DNA of 64,000 bases from Tomitella biformata AHU 1821 (GCF_000524475.1 NZ_BAVQ01000035.1:62001-126000); one strand, 5' to 3'; shown: positions 26,945 to 36,036, counted from the first letter of the stretch. Numbers and translations: made by a program. The notes: generated from the letters alone by a model not told the origin.

Positions 26945-27334
26945 ATGAGCGACGTGGAGATCCCAATCGCCGTCGACCTGCTCTTGGCCGCTCAGGCGCA
27001 CGGTGTCGGTACCGGCCGGAGTGCCGCCGAGCAGATCGCTCATTGGGCGCGTATCGGCCAAGAGCTCGAGCTATCCCCCTCCGCTAGTCCTCGTCGGATC
27101 GCCGCGGTGCTGGAAGGATCCGCTTCGTACGACGACCTCAACTCGGTAGAAAAAGTCTGTGTACGCGGAACATGGAACGAGCGCATCCACGACGCCATCG
27201 CTGAACTTGATCTGCAGCTTGAGTTCGAAGCTGCTGGAGAGACTTGGTCCGAGGCCGATAGAGAGGGGTACCTCGTAATTCGCAACACCGGATCTACAGC
27301 GCCGCCCGATCCTCCCGACGAAGCATTTCGCTGA
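26945..27334 (+). CDS. ParD-like antitoxin protein (orphan)
   Basis: A 129-residue protein whose first ~110 residues match the ParD-like/TA-system antitoxin family: IPIAVDLLLAAQAHG, RSAAEQIAHWARIGQELE at ~30-47, RRIAAVLEGSASYDDL at ~55-70, and WNERIHDAIAELDL. In the family this is a small DNA-binding antitoxin paired with a downstream toxin. Here the next supported gene begins 237 bases later and is not a known toxin, so the antitoxin looks solitary. ATG 26945 is the natural start. Confidence 0.68.
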   Translation: MSDVEIPIAVDLLLAAQAHGVGTGRSAAEQIAHWARIGQELELSPSASPRRIAAVLEGSASYDDLNSVEKVCVRGTWNERIHDAIAELDLQLEFEAAGETWSEADREGYLVIRNTGSTAPPDPPDEAFR

Positions 27335-27570
27335 TTTTCCGTCTGTCCGAGTGCGAACGCGAGCTGATCACAGTGGTCGTCAACCTCGGGATCGCAGCCT
27401 CCGAGGCTGCGGAATTAGTATCGGCCGGCCACCGGAGAACCAAGCGATCGTCGTCAAGAAACTCGCCATTGCCATCCCCCAGCGCAAGACATCTCTGCCA
27501 CCGAAGGTGGAAAGTGTGGGGTTGTACGGCTGACATATTCGGGAACAAGGCTATTGCCTACCATCTGGGG

Positions 27571-28422
27571 ATGGCCAAACCAACCCGTCCACGGTTCACC
27601 GATGAGAAGCGCCTTGCCATGTTTGTTCTGCGTGCCCGTCGCATCACATCGCACTCACTATGGCGTGAGCATCGCGACCTGTTGGAGAAGGCGCGAGGTG
27701 GCGAGATGAACATCACGGTCACGCACAACCTTCAAACGAACGAGGCAACCTACCTTCTCCGTGAGGAGTTCCCTGATGAGGAACTGCTCGAATCATTGGC
27801 CGCGCGCCTTCGCCCCCTCACACTCCCCAGCGAGGAGCTGTACTACTCGAAGGTGCTCGATTCGATCGCTGCGCTCGCGCCGAATGATCGGTTCCCTGAG
27901 TGCTTTGAGCCAATTGAGAATTGGCGGAAGATGTGGGAGGAGGTTGCCACTCGGGATGACTCCGCCCAAGGATATTTCGTCGCCACCGACCAGGGTGTCG
28001 CATCCGATCAGGACCTGATGTACGCGTGGTACTACGGCGATGTCGTGCACGCGGACGACAAGGAGGCTGCGGCGAAGGGACTCGGAGTCGAAGACAGGTA
28101 TAAAGCAGCGGTCGGCATCGTTAGCCGGATTGTCGAATGTGCGGATCTAACTCTGTACCTCCTACGCTCACTCGTCGACGAGGGCGTCCTGGCGCTCGAC
28201 CCAGAGTTATTCGAGCGGGAGGTAGTAGTCACCCGGACCGTGTTCGAGACGCCAGCCGAGTGGTACACGTCCGAGGTAGGGTCGCCTCTGCCGACGAGCA
28301 CCTCGGCACTGGACCCTGACGTTTGGACTCCCGCGCACGACGCATTCGCCCCGCACTTGGAGACTTCAACACCATGTAAGAAGTGGTGGAAAAATAGGAC
28401 GAGTCGAGCACCCAGCGATTAG
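27571..28422 (+). CDS. Hypothetical protein
   Basis: An unrecognised 283-residue soluble protein, from ATG 27571 (MAKPTRPRFTDEKRLAM). An open frame continues 66 residues upstream but with different composition. The sequence is helical and acidic, with IENWRKMWEEVATRDD, DLMYAWYYGDVVHADDKEAA and a long helix IVSRIVECADLTLYLLRSL. The C-terminus is low complexity and basic. It lies between an orphan antitoxin and a Ymh protein in the cargo block. Confidence 0.55.
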   Translation: MAKPTRPRFTDEKRLAMFVLRARRITSHSLWREHRDLLEKARGGEMNITVTHNLQTNEATYLLREEFPDEELLESLAARLRPLTLPSEELYYSKVLDSIAALAPNDRFPECFEPIENWRKMWEEVATRDDSAQGYFVATDQGVASDQDLMYAWYYGDVVHADDKEAAAKGLGVEDRYKAAVGIVSRIVECADLTLYLLRSLVDEGVLALDPELFEREVVVTRTVFETPAEWYTSEVGSPLPTSTSALDPDVWTPAHDAFAPHLETSTPCKKWWKNRTSRAPSD

Positions 28423-28549
28423 GCATCACTTAAGAAACTTTCGGACTTCCACCTGACACCAGGCAACCTGCTCCTCGCAGGCTGGATTTTCGTGCAGTTA
28501 ACACACTTCATGGAAGTCAGCGACGGTGCCAACATTGCCACTGATTCCA

Positions 28550-28580
28550 TCCGTGACGACACTAGTGCAGTCGTCACGGA
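28550..28580. terminator. Perfect 11-bp hairpin downstream of the unknown gene
   Basis: TCCGTGACGAC (28550-28560) and GTCGTCACGGA (28570-28580) form a perfect stem with a 9-base loop. A third partial copy, CGTGACGGAT, follows near 28614. No T tract follows, so it could be a terminator or a recombination/protein site. Confidence 0.45.
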
Positions 28581-28649
28581 CACAACCTGACAATCACCAT
28601 AGATCGCACATCGTGACGGATCTCTGAATGAATTGGGAGAAATTCTTAC

Positions 28650-29459
28650 ATGGAACATGAAAAACCGTGGAACCTCAGCGTCCTGACCGGTGTTGCATCC
28701 GTTCTCGGTGAGACAGAGCACGGGCTCAATGGCCGCCAGATCGGAGACTTACTGGCTCGCTTGAAAATGGATGATCCTACACCGCAATCGTCCAAGCGCG
28801 ACCGACTGGCGAACGCGTTTATTGCGTGGCAGAACGTGCATCAATCACCAAATCGAATTATTACATTCATCACTCATGCGATGGCGCCTGCCGGATACCG
28901 GAAAAAACCAGATCTGTTCACCCGAAGACAGGATGAGCTCGACGAGGTCCTCACTTTCGTAGGGCTCCGTATCACCAACAAGGGGCAAGTTTCAACCGGT
29001 GCGCGATCCAGTACCCTCGACGATGCAGCCCGCAACGCCACGTCATTGCTCACCGAACTCAGGCGACGCGGAACCCACCAGGAGGTATTGCGCTACTGCG
29101 ACATCGAACTGCTCAAGAAGAACAACTTCCATGCGTCGATGGAGGCATGCAAAAGCGTCTTCGATCGGTTGCGATCGATCAGCGGTGCCGATGGTGACGG
29201 CGCAAGACTGGTAGACAATATCCTGGCGTTCGGAAAGTCGGGAGTGCCCGTCCTCGCCATCAACACTCTGCGTACGCAAACAGACAAGGATGAGCAGAGT
29301 GGATTCGCTAACCTCCTCAAAGGGATTTCTGGGATGTATAGAAACCCCGTTGCGCATGATCCTCGAATACTTCGAGCAGTGTCTGACACCGAGTTGCTCG
29401 AGCTCCTGACTACGCTTTCCATGATTCACCGAAGGCTCGACACCGTCGTCATCTGCTGA
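28650..29459 (+). CDS. TIGR02391/Ymh-family protein
   Basis: A 269-residue protein with the C-terminal Ymh domain: AARNATSLLTEL-type helices, GDGARLVDNILAFGKSG, FANLLKGISGMYRNPVAHDPR and a final LLELLTTLSMIHRRLD. The RNPxAHD motif (~232-238) is the family signature and recalls HEPN-like RNases, which are common in defence and toxin systems. The N-terminal ~100 residues are a separate helical domain. It sits in the cargo zone with orphan antitoxins, fitting a defence-related role, but activity is not established. Confidence 0.7.
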   Translation: MEHEKPWNLSVLTGVASVLGETEHGLNGRQIGDLLARLKMDDPTPQSSKRDRLANAFIAWQNVHQSPNRIITFITHAMAPAGYRKKPDLFTRRQDELDEVLTFVGLRITNKGQVSTGARSSTLDDAARNATSLLTELRRRGTHQEVLRYCDIELLKKNNFHASMEACKSVFDRLRSISGADGDGARLVDNILAFGKSGVPVLAINTLRTQTDKDEQSGFANLLKGISGMYRNPVAHDPRILRAVSDTELLELLTTLSMIHRRLDTVVIC

Positions 29460-29551
29460 CCGCACTATTGATCGTCAAATGGGGATGGTGAATACCGGGC
29501 TTGGCAGGAGTGGCAGAGTGCGTTGGTGACTTACAATCCCGCCATTGAGCG

Positions 29552-30203
29552 CTAGATGGTCCTCGGTTTACCATCACCAGTCTGACGAGGCATGCTGGCG
29601 GCGGCGAACCCTGCGGCGAGCACAGCGACCAGGCCGAGAACAACGTAAGTCCGCGCGTAGCGCCCAGTCCAGGACGAGAGCGCTGTGCCGGCCCACGGGG
29701 CGATCGCCATCATGGTGACGACGGGCGCAGATATGAGGCCGCTGAGGCGGACGTAGTGCGTTTGCCCCCAACGCTCGGTAATCGCCGTGGCCTGGATGAG
29801 GGTGCGGATTCCACGGACCACTCCAGCCCCCACCGCTACCAGAATCAATGCGGCCGCTGATCCCACGATGCCGAGCGCCGCAGTGGGCAGCGCTGTCGTG
29901 ACCATCACGGCAACTGCGCGGCCACGCGGCCCGATACGGGCGGCCAACGGCAGGTACCCCACCCGGCCTAGCACCTGCCCGGCACCGCCCAGCCCTAGAG
30001 TCCACGCGGTAGAGCTGGGACTGAACCCGCGTTCAACCAGTAGCGGAACCCGGTTGAACACCACGGCGAACGCCACGAATGCGCCAAGACTCAGCGCGAT
30101 CACCAATGCGGCGAAGGCCCCGCTGCGGGAGGCCCCGCGATGGTCGACGGCCATCGCGGAATGCGGCTCTGGTGCTTGTGGCCAGTGTCCTCGTAGCCCG
30201 AAA
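29552..30203 (-). pseudogene. MFS transporter, C-terminal half only
   Basis: Translation gives the second half of an actinobacterial MFS exporter: FGLRGHWP linker, then VERGFSPSSTAWTLGLGGAGQVLGR, about six hydrophobic segments, and a normal C-terminal end MPRQTGDG. The N-terminal half is replaced at 30204 by a fragment of an ars regulator gene read antisense. A start cannot be placed in transporter-like sequence, so this is a broken remnant at a recombination scar. Confidence 0.75.
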
Positions 30204-30881
30204 CTGGGGATAGGCCAGCCCACCGTCTCCCATCACGTCCGCAAGCTCGCGGATGCCGGTTTCGTCAGCATGCACAAGGAGGGGACCAGCACCATCGTCT
30301 CGGTCAACTCCGCTTGCTGCGGGGGTCTTCCGCAGGCGGCGGATGCCGTGATGGGGCTGTTGGCCCAGCGCCCGTGCTGCCCAGAGGATTTGCCCGCCGG
30401 CGTCACGGTGCGCCCGATGGCCGACGGCGACTGGGACGCGGTGCTCCGCATCTGCGGCGACGAGATCGCCACCCGGACAGGTGAATCAGAGCCGTGTCTG
30501 CCGACGCGGGACGAGCTCGACCGTGAGTGGCTGCCGGGGCATCGATGGGTCGCCGAGGTGGATGGGGCGGTCGTCGGCTGGGCGGCATTGAGCCCCGCCT
30601 CGAGGCGAGGCCACGCCCGCGGCGTGGCGGAGGCCGAGATCTGCGTCGCGCAGGGCATGCGGGAGCGGGGCGTCGGGAAATCGCTGCTACGCACCCAGGT
30701 GATCGCCGCCGACGAGGACGGTGTGTGGATGCTGCAGACATCCATCTTCCCGAGCGACCGTGCGGCGATCGCGCTGCATCACTCCTCGGGGTTCCGCACC
30801 GTGGGTGTGCGCGAGCGCATTGTTCAGGTTGATGGGCAGTGGCGGGATACTGTGCTGCTCGAGCGCCGAGCGGCGGTGTAG
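30204..30881 (+). pseudogene. 5'-truncated arsR-GNAT fusion (duplicate)
   Basis: From 30204 the sequence matches the intact ArsR-GNAT gene at 59757-60638, starting inside the ArsR recognition-helix region (GQPTVSHHVRKLADAGF) and ending at the same stop. The first ~68 residues, including the start codon and half of the HTH, are absent and replaced by antisense MFS sequence. About ten amino-acid differences separate the copies and no indels occur. The GNAT half is complete but has no evident start; it is most likely non-functional. Confidence 0.8.
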
Positions 30882-30948
30882 CGCGTGGCCACGGTCTCGT
30901 CTGGGAATCTCACGCCGACGGGAAATCGTGGCGATGCACGTAGAACGC
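30204..30948 (+). repeat. 745-bp direct repeat, copy 1
   Basis: Bases 30204-30948 correspond to 59961-60705 at a constant offset of 29,757 with no indels. The copy starts inside arsR and ends 13 codons into the 3' end of the next (minus-strand) gene, so it carries no complete gene. This is an old segmental duplication or recombination remnant. Confidence 0.9.
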
Positions 30949-31033
30949 AGGCCCCGTCCGGTCATCGGAACAGCGAAAGCAGGCAGGGACGAGGCGCAAG
31001 GAGGCTGTGGACACCGAGATTCTGGGATCTCGA

Positions 31034-31423
31034 TCAGAGGTAGCGGCAGACTTGGTCGGCGGAGCATGAGTTCGGGTCCGGCTTGCTCGCGTTCGCATGG
31101 AGATGGGAGATGGTCTCCCTGAGCGCCAGCAGCTCGGTGATCTGGGCGTCAAGCTCATCGAGTCGCTCGCCCAGCAGGCCCTGGACGTGCGAGCATGGCG
31201 TTTGGCCGCGTTCGCGGATCTCCAGAATCTGCCGGATTTGGGCGAGGGTCAGCCCGGCGGCCTGGCCCCGATGGATGAACCCGACCTGGCCCACGGCTTC
31301 GTCGGTGTAGTCCCGGTAGCCAGAGGCCAGTCGTTCGGCGGGGGTGAGGAGTCCGGACTCCTCGTAGAAGCGCAGGGTCTTGGTTGTCGTGCCGGTCGCC
31401 TCGGCGAGTTGCCCGATTCTCAT
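31034..31423 (-). CDS. merR: Mercury-responsive MerR regulator
   Basis: A 129-residue MerR-family activator/repressor. Residues ~1-70 are the winged HTH (MRIGQLAEATGTTTKTLRFYEESGLL), followed by a dimerisation helix LGERLDELDAQITELLAL. Cysteines occur in TPCSHV (~77) and CSADQVC near the C-terminus (~120 and ~126), positions comparable to the three Hg(II) ligands of classical MerR. ATG 31423 is preferred; a TTG three codons upstream is possible. It is divergent from merA over a perfect MerR-type promoter. Confidence 0.9.
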   Translation of the reverse strand: MRIGQLAEATGTTTKTLRFYEESGLLTPAERLASGYRDYTDEAVGQVGFIHRGQAAGLTLAQIRQILEIRERGQTPCSHVQGLLGERLDELDAQITELLALRETISHLHANASKPDPNSCSADQVCRYL

Positions 31424-31455
31424 GTGAGCCAAAGCCCCCTCCGTGATCGCCAGAC

Positions 31456-31487
31456 TTGACCTTCCATCGTACTGGAAGGTTCATAAT
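31456..31487 (+). promoter_or_regulatory. MerR-type merA promoter with overlong spacer and dyad
   Basis: The -35 TTGACC (31456-31461) and the -10 CATAAT (31482-31487) are separated by 20 bp. The spacer holds a perfect dyad ACCTTCCA-N6-TGGAAGGT (31459-31480). Long spacer plus centred dyad is the hallmark of promoters untwisted by MerR-Hg(II). Confidence 0.88.
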
Positions 31488-31528
31488 GGCGGACAGGAGT
31501 TCCTGAGTCACGACGAAGAGGTATCTGA

Positions 31529-32959
31529 GTGAGCGACAAGCTGTTCGATCTGGCGATTATCGGCTCCGGGGGCGGAGCCTTCGCGGCCGCAATCCGGGCC
31601 ACAGGACTGGGCAAGCGGGTCGTGATGGTCGAGCGCGGAACCATCGGCGGGGCGTGCGTGAACACCGGGTGCGTGCCGTCGAAAGCACTCCTAGCCGCTG
31701 CGGAGGCCCGCCACGTCGCGTCAGACTCGGCCCGCTTCCCGGGGGTGGCGGCCTCGGCCGGACCGGTGGACATGCCCGCGCTGATCAAGGGCAAGGACGC
31801 CCTGGTGGAGAGCATGCGAGCGGAGAAGTACGTCGATCAGGCCGCCATCCACGGGTGGGACATGGTTGAGGGGGAGGCATCGTTCACCGGAACCCCGGAT
31901 GCGCCACTGCTCCAGGTCACTTCGCCCGGCGGCGCGCTGCGGACGATCGAAGCCGAGCACTATCTCGTGGCCACCGGCTCAGCCCCCTACTTGCCCCCCA
32001 TTCCGGGACTGGCCGAGGCCGGCTACCTGACCTCGACGACGGCGATGGAATTGGACGAGGTGCCCGAGACATTGCTGGTCCTGGGCGGGGGCTACGTCGC
32101 TCTGGAGTTGGCGCAGCTCTTCTCCAGGCTGGGCTCCCAGGTGACGATGCTGGTCCGCTCCCGGCTGGCCTCGCAGGAGGAGCCGGAGGCGTCCGAGGCG
32201 TTGGCCGGGGTGTTCGCGGACGAGGGGATTCGCGTGGTCCGACAGGCCGCCGTGAACACTGTGGAGCGCGACGACGGCAGCGGAGAGATCGTCGTCTCCG
32301 CGACCGTGGGCGGCGGGCAGGAGATGTTCCGGGCCGCGCAGCTGCTGGTGGCCGCGGGGCGTCGGCCCGTCACCGCGGAGCTGAATCTTGACCGGGTCGG
32401 GGTGAAGACCGGCACGTCCGGGAAGATTGTGGTGGATTTCCGGCTCGCCACGTCCAACCTGCGAGTCTGGGCCGCCGGGGACGTGACCGGCGAGAGGGAG
32501 TTCGTGTACGTCGCGGCGGCCCACGGCGCCCTCGCGGTGGAGAACGCGTTCACGGACACCGTCGCGGAGGTCGACTACCGGAATCTGCCCCGCGTCACCT
32601 TCACCAGTCCCGCTATCGGGGCGGTCGGGATGACGGAGCGGGACGCCGTGGCCGCCGGGATTGCCAGCGTCAGCCAGGTTCTGCCCCTGGAGTTCGTCCC
32701 GCGGGCGCAGGCCAACCGCGACACCCGCGGCTTCATCAAGGTCGTCGCCGATCGTGACAGCGGGCGGATCCTGGGCATCTCCGCGGTGGCGAAGGACGCC
32801 GGGGAGATCGCCGCCGCGGGCGTCTACATCCTCGAGGGGGCAATGACGACCTTGCAGGTCGCCGCCGCGTGGAGCCCCTATCTCACGATGGCGGAGGGCA
32901 TTCGGATCGCCTGCAAGGCGTTCACCACCGACGTCGCCAGGCTCTCCTGCTGCGCGTGA
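31529..32959 (+). CDS. merA: Mercury(II) reductase
   Basis: A 476-residue flavoprotein disulfide oxidoreductase that reduces Hg(II) to Hg(0) with NADPH. FAD site GSGGGAFAAAIRA (~12), redox pair CVNTGCVPSK (~43-52), NAD(P)H site LVLGGGYVALELAQ (~190), and the C-terminal CC pair (LSCCA) that loads mercury. No N-terminal HMA domain is present, as is common for actinobacterial MerA. Start is GTG 31529 downstream of the MerR promoter. Co-transcribed with merB 34 bases later. Confidence 0.95.
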   Translation: MSDKLFDLAIIGSGGGAFAAAIRATGLGKRVVMVERGTIGGACVNTGCVPSKALLAAAEARHVASDSARFPGVAASAGPVDMPALIKGKDALVESMRAEKYVDQAAIHGWDMVEGEASFTGTPDAPLLQVTSPGGALRTIEAEHYLVATGSAPYLPPIPGLAEAGYLTSTTAMELDEVPETLLVLGGGYVALELAQLFSRLGSQVTMLVRSRLASQEEPEASEALAGVFADEGIRVVRQAAVNTVERDDGSGEIVVSATVGGGQEMFRAAQLLVAAGRRPVTAELNLDRVGVKTGTSGKIVVDFRLATSNLRVWAAGDVTGEREFVYVAAAHGALAVENAFTDTVAEVDYRNLPRVTFTSPAIGAVGMTERDAVAAGIASVSQVLPLEFVPRAQANRDTRGFIKVVADRDSGRILGISAVAKDAGEIAAAGVYILEGAMTTLQVAAAWSPYLTMAEGIRIACKAFTTDVARLSCCA

Positions 32960-32993
32960 GCTCGCGTCCCCGCTGCTGAAGCAAAGGAATCAC

Positions 32994-33653
32994 ATGACCG
33001 CCATCGACGAGAAAACCCTTGCGTACCTGCTGTCCCCATCCCGGTCGGGGCTCGACCCGAGCCTGTTCGTGCCGCTCCTGCGGCTGCTGGCCGAGGGTGA
33101 GCCCGTCACCGTCGCCGAACTAGCCACGGCCAGCGGGCAGAGCGAGGATGAGGCCCGGCAAGGACTGTTCGCAGTCTCAGACGCCGAGTACGACGATGAC
33201 GGCCGCGTCATCGGCCTGGCCCTGACGCTGCGGCCCACGTCGCATCGCTTCACGGTGGCGGGTCGGCAGCTCTACACGTGGTGCGCGCTGGACACCCTCT
33301 TCTTCCCCTCGCTGATAGGGAAGGCCGCGACGATCGAGTCGACTTCCCCAGGCAGCGGGACCCCTATCCAGGTGACAACGGGCGCCGACGGCACGATCAC
33401 ATCCATGCAGCCCAACACCGCCGTCCTATCCCTCTTGATCCCGGAGCACGACGGACCCGTACGGTCCTCGTTCTGCAACCAGGTGCACTACTTCGCCTCC
33501 CGCGAGGAGGCCCAACCGTGGCTGGATGCACACCCCGATGGCGAAGTCCTAGACATCGCAGCCGCACACCGGGTCGGCGCCGCCATCGCGGCCTCAATGT
33601 TGTCGGAAACCCCTCCGCAGACCCGGGCGAACGGGCTACCTGTTCTCGAATGA
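32994..33653 (+). CDS. merB: Alkylmercury (organomercurial) lyase
   Basis: A 219-residue lyase that breaks C-Hg bonds, passing Hg(II) to MerA. Catalytic residues are visible as Cys97 and Asp100 in YTWCALDTLFFP and Cys161 in SSFCNQVHYF, matching Cys96, Asp99 and Cys159 of the well-studied plasmid R831b enzyme. The N-terminal ~75 residues form the winged-helix-like domain. It makes this a broad-spectrum mer operon. Confidence 0.95.
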   Translation: MTAIDEKTLAYLLSPSRSGLDPSLFVPLLRLLAEGEPVTVAELATASGQSEDEARQGLFAVSDAEYDDDGRVIGLALTLRPTSHRFTVAGRQLYTWCALDTLFFPSLIGKAATIESTSPGSGTPIQVTTGADGTITSMQPNTAVLSLLIPEHDGPVRSSFCNQVHYFASREEAQPWLDAHPDGEVLDIAAAHRVGAAIAASMLSETPPQTRANGLPVLE

Positions 33654-33831
33654 CGGATGGCGACGATGTCAGCCGCCGTTACTGGATCCAGTTAGGACCG
33701 ACTTCCGACTGTCTGTCATGATCACTGGCGTGTCCTGCTAGCTCTCGCTGCATCTCGACACCTGCCCTACTCTGAGATAGAAGGCTCACGCGCGGATTAC
33801 AGAATTCACGGGAGGCTCGGGTAGCTCCAAG

Positions 33832-34947
33832 CTATTCGATCGCCGGCAGTTGGACGGTGAACCGTGCGCCGTGGCCCTGCCCGTCGCTGCGGACGTGGAT
33901 GGTGCCCCCGTGCGCCTCGACGAGGGCGCGGGTGATCGTCAGTCCGATCCCGCTGCCGCCGTGCTGGCGATCGCGCGCGGTGTCAGCACGGTAGAACCGG
34001 TCAAATAGATGTTCGAGATGCTCGGGGGCGATGCCCTCGCCGTTGTCTGAGATGGTGATCTCGACCCAGCCCTGGCCGTGGGGGCGGCTGGTGACGGTGA
34101 CTGTGCCACCGGTGGGTGTGTGGCGTAGGGCGTTGTCGAGCAGGTTGCCGAGGACCTGGCCCATTCGGTCGGGGTCCGCGGTCACGGTTGTCGCGCCTCG
34201 CGCTTGCCCGCCCAGCGTGACGGCCTTGTCGTCGTAGCGCTCCTGAACGCTGCGGATCGCGGTGTCGATCAGCTCTGCCGTCGGGATCGAGACCGCGGCG
34301 ATGCGCTCGCGGCCCTCCTCCGCGTGGGAGACCGCGGTGATGTCGCGGGCGAGGCGGCCCAGGCGGTGGGTGCTCAGACGCAGGATCTCCATGGTGCCGG
34401 CGTCGAGTTCGCGGACGCCGTCTTCGAGGGCCTCGAAGTATGAGTCGAGGGTGGCCAGGGGTGTGCGCATTTCATGGGCGAGGTCGGACAGCATCTGCCT
34501 GCGGGTCCCCTCGGTCTCCTCGAGCCGGTGGGCGAGCTCGTTGAAAGCGGCGGTGAGCTGGTCGAACTCGCGGCCCAGCCCGGGGCCGGCGACGCGGACC
34601 CCGTAGCGCCCACTTGTGATCTGCGCGGCGGACGCGGTCACGGAGGCGATGGAGCGTTGGACCCGGCGCGCGATGAACCAGCTGACCGCCAGCGCGAGCA
34701 GCACCGCGAACGCCAGCGCGATCGACCAGGTCAGGGTCATCGACCAGGCGTACGCCTCCTCAATGTGGGCGGCCTCCTCGGAGAGCCGGTCGATACCGGC
34801 CTGGTCGAGGTGATCGTGGAAGATGCCGGGCGCGACGGCCGCCGCGACCAGCCACGCGCTGACGGCGCAGCCGACGACCACCGCAGTTACCGCGGCGAGC
34901 AGCCGGGTGCCGAAGCTGGTTGCGGCGAGCTTGTCGCGCCGGGTCAC
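33832..34947 (-). CDS. Sensor histidine kinase (copper/envelope two-component system)
   Basis: A 371-residue membrane kinase. Two transmembrane segments (~15-37 and ~70-95) bracket a short extracellular loop; then HAMP (RRVQRSIASVTASAAQI), H-box DLAHEMRTPLATL (~155), N-box NLLDNALRHTP (~258), and G-boxes SDNGEGIAPEHLEHLFDRFYR and GSGIGLTI. Start GTG 34947 overlaps the response-regulator stop, so the pair is co-translated. Context next to DUF305, CopB and BNR genes suggests a CopS-like copper sensor, but the short sensor loop has no clear metal motif. Confidence 0.88.
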   Translation of the reverse strand: MTRRDKLAATSFGTRLLAAVTAVVVGCAVSAWLVAAAVAPGIFHDHLDQAGIDRLSEEAAHIEEAYAWSMTLTWSIALAFAVLLALAVSWFIARRVQRSIASVTASAAQITSGRYGVRVAGPGLGREFDQLTAAFNELAHRLEETEGTRRQMLSDLAHEMRTPLATLDSYFEALEDGVRELDAGTMEILRLSTHRLGRLARDITAVSHAEEGRERIAAVSIPTAELIDTAIRSVQERYDDKAVTLGGQARGATTVTADPDRMGQVLGNLLDNALRHTPTGGTVTVTSRPHGQGWVEITISDNGEGIAPEHLEHLFDRFYRADTARDRQHGGSGIGLTITRALVEAHGGTIHVRSDGQGHGARFTVQLPAIE

Positions 34948-35726
34948 TGCGCCAACCCCAGGCCGGTCCCCATCCGGTAGCCGACGCCGCGGACGGTGCG
35001 CACGTAGCGCCCGACGGTGGCGTCGTCGCCGAGTTTGCGACGCAGGTGGCCGATGTGCACGTCCACCAGGTGCTCGTCGCCCACCCACGACGGCCCCCAC
35101 ACCGCGGCGATCAGCCGCGTGCGGGTGAGGACAATGCTGGGGTCCCGCGATAGCGCCGCCAGGACGTTGAACTCCGTGCGGGTCAACGACACAGTGGCGT
35201 CGCCGACTGCGACCTCGCGGGCATCGATGTCGATGGACAGGTCCCCGAACGTGCGCACCTCTCGCGGCCGGGCCATGCCCGCAGGGGCCCCCGTTCGCGC
35301 GCGGGGACGGCGCATCATGGCCTGGATGCGGGCCATCAGCTCGCGGGGGCTGAAGGGCTTCGTCTGGTAGTCGTCGGCGCCGACGGACAGGCCGATGACG
35401 GTGTCGATCTCCTCGGCGCGGGCGGTGAGCATCACGACGTAGGCATCGGAGAAGGTGCGCAGCGCTCGGCACACCTCGACGCCGTCCAGTTTTGGTAGGC
35501 CTAGGTCGAGGACCACGACGTCGGGGTCGAATTGCCGCGCGAGATTCAGCGCGTCGTGGCCGTCGCCGGCGATGGCGACCTCGAATCCGTCGCGCTCCAA
35601 ATACGATGCGACGAGCATGGCCAGCGACGCCTCGTCCTCGACGACCATCGCCCGCAGCCCGGTCGGCGGGCGCGGAGCCGGGGCCTGGCGGCTGGTCGTG
35701 GCGATGGTGTCTGGGTGCGGGGCCAT
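34944..35726 (-). CDS. OmpR/PhoB-family response regulator
   Basis: A 260-residue regulator. After an N-terminal Ala/Pro-rich tail, the receiver domain begins at GLRAMVVEDEASLAML with phospho-acceptor Asp in VVVLDLGLPKLDG (~73) and Lys in TKPFSPREL (~123). The C-terminal winged helix ends DVHIGHLRRKLGDD and VRTVRGVGYRMG. I use ATG 35726; earlier in-frame starts would add a non-conserved extension. Divergent from the small membrane protein-DUF305-CopB operon, which it probably activates in response to copper. Confidence 0.88.
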   Translation of the reverse strand: MAPHPDTIATTSRQAPAPRPPTGLRAMVVEDEASLAMLVASYLERDGFEVAIAGDGHDALNLARQFDPDVVVLDLGLPKLDGVEVCRALRTFSDAYVVMLTARAEEIDTVIGLSVGADDYQTKPFSPRELMARIQAMMRRPRARTGAPAGMARPREVRTFGDLSIDIDAREVAVGDATVSLTRTEFNVLAALSRDPSIVLTRTRLIAAVWGPSWVGDEHLVDVHIGHLRRKLGDDATVGRYVRTVRGVGYRMGTGLGLAQ

Positions 35727-35880
35727 GGCTCCATCATCGTCAGCACTACTTGTCCGCGGCATCCCGGCTGTCCGTCTTGACCAAATCTTCATGAAACGAA
35801 CACCCGAATCATGGGGTCCACGCATCACGCTGTGGGAGGCACAGCGGCGGAGAATGCAGGACATAACAGGCAGGGGCGCG

Positions 35881-36036
35881 ATGAGCTGGATCGGATGGTC
35901 AGCGATCGCCGCCGTGCTCGCATTGTGGGTGTTGGTGATCTACCTGGTCACCACTCTTTTTCGCGGGCCGGACCCTGCCGCTGGGTCCGGCCCCGATGAC
36001 CCCTCCGCCCTCCGAACAAAGGACACAGTGACATGA
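35881..36036 (+). CDS. Small single-pass membrane protein
   Basis: A 51-residue protein: MSWIGWSAIAAVLALWVLVIY forms one transmembrane helix, followed by a Pro/Asp-rich cytoplasmic or external tail. A GGCAGGGG ribosome-binding site precedes ATG 35881 and its stop overlaps the DUF305 start (ATGA), which supports real translation. Function unknown; similar small Trp-rich membrane proteins often precede copper operons. It is the first gene of the operon divergent from the response regulator. Confidence 0.72.
   Translation: MSWIGWSAIAAVLALWVLVIYLVTTLFRGPDPAAGSGPDDPSALRTKDTVT

Noticed and set aside
29787-30881. 364-residue chimeric frame across the scar
   Set aside because: Its first ~140 residues are antisense to the MFS remnant; only the part after 30204 is real arsR-GNAT sequence.
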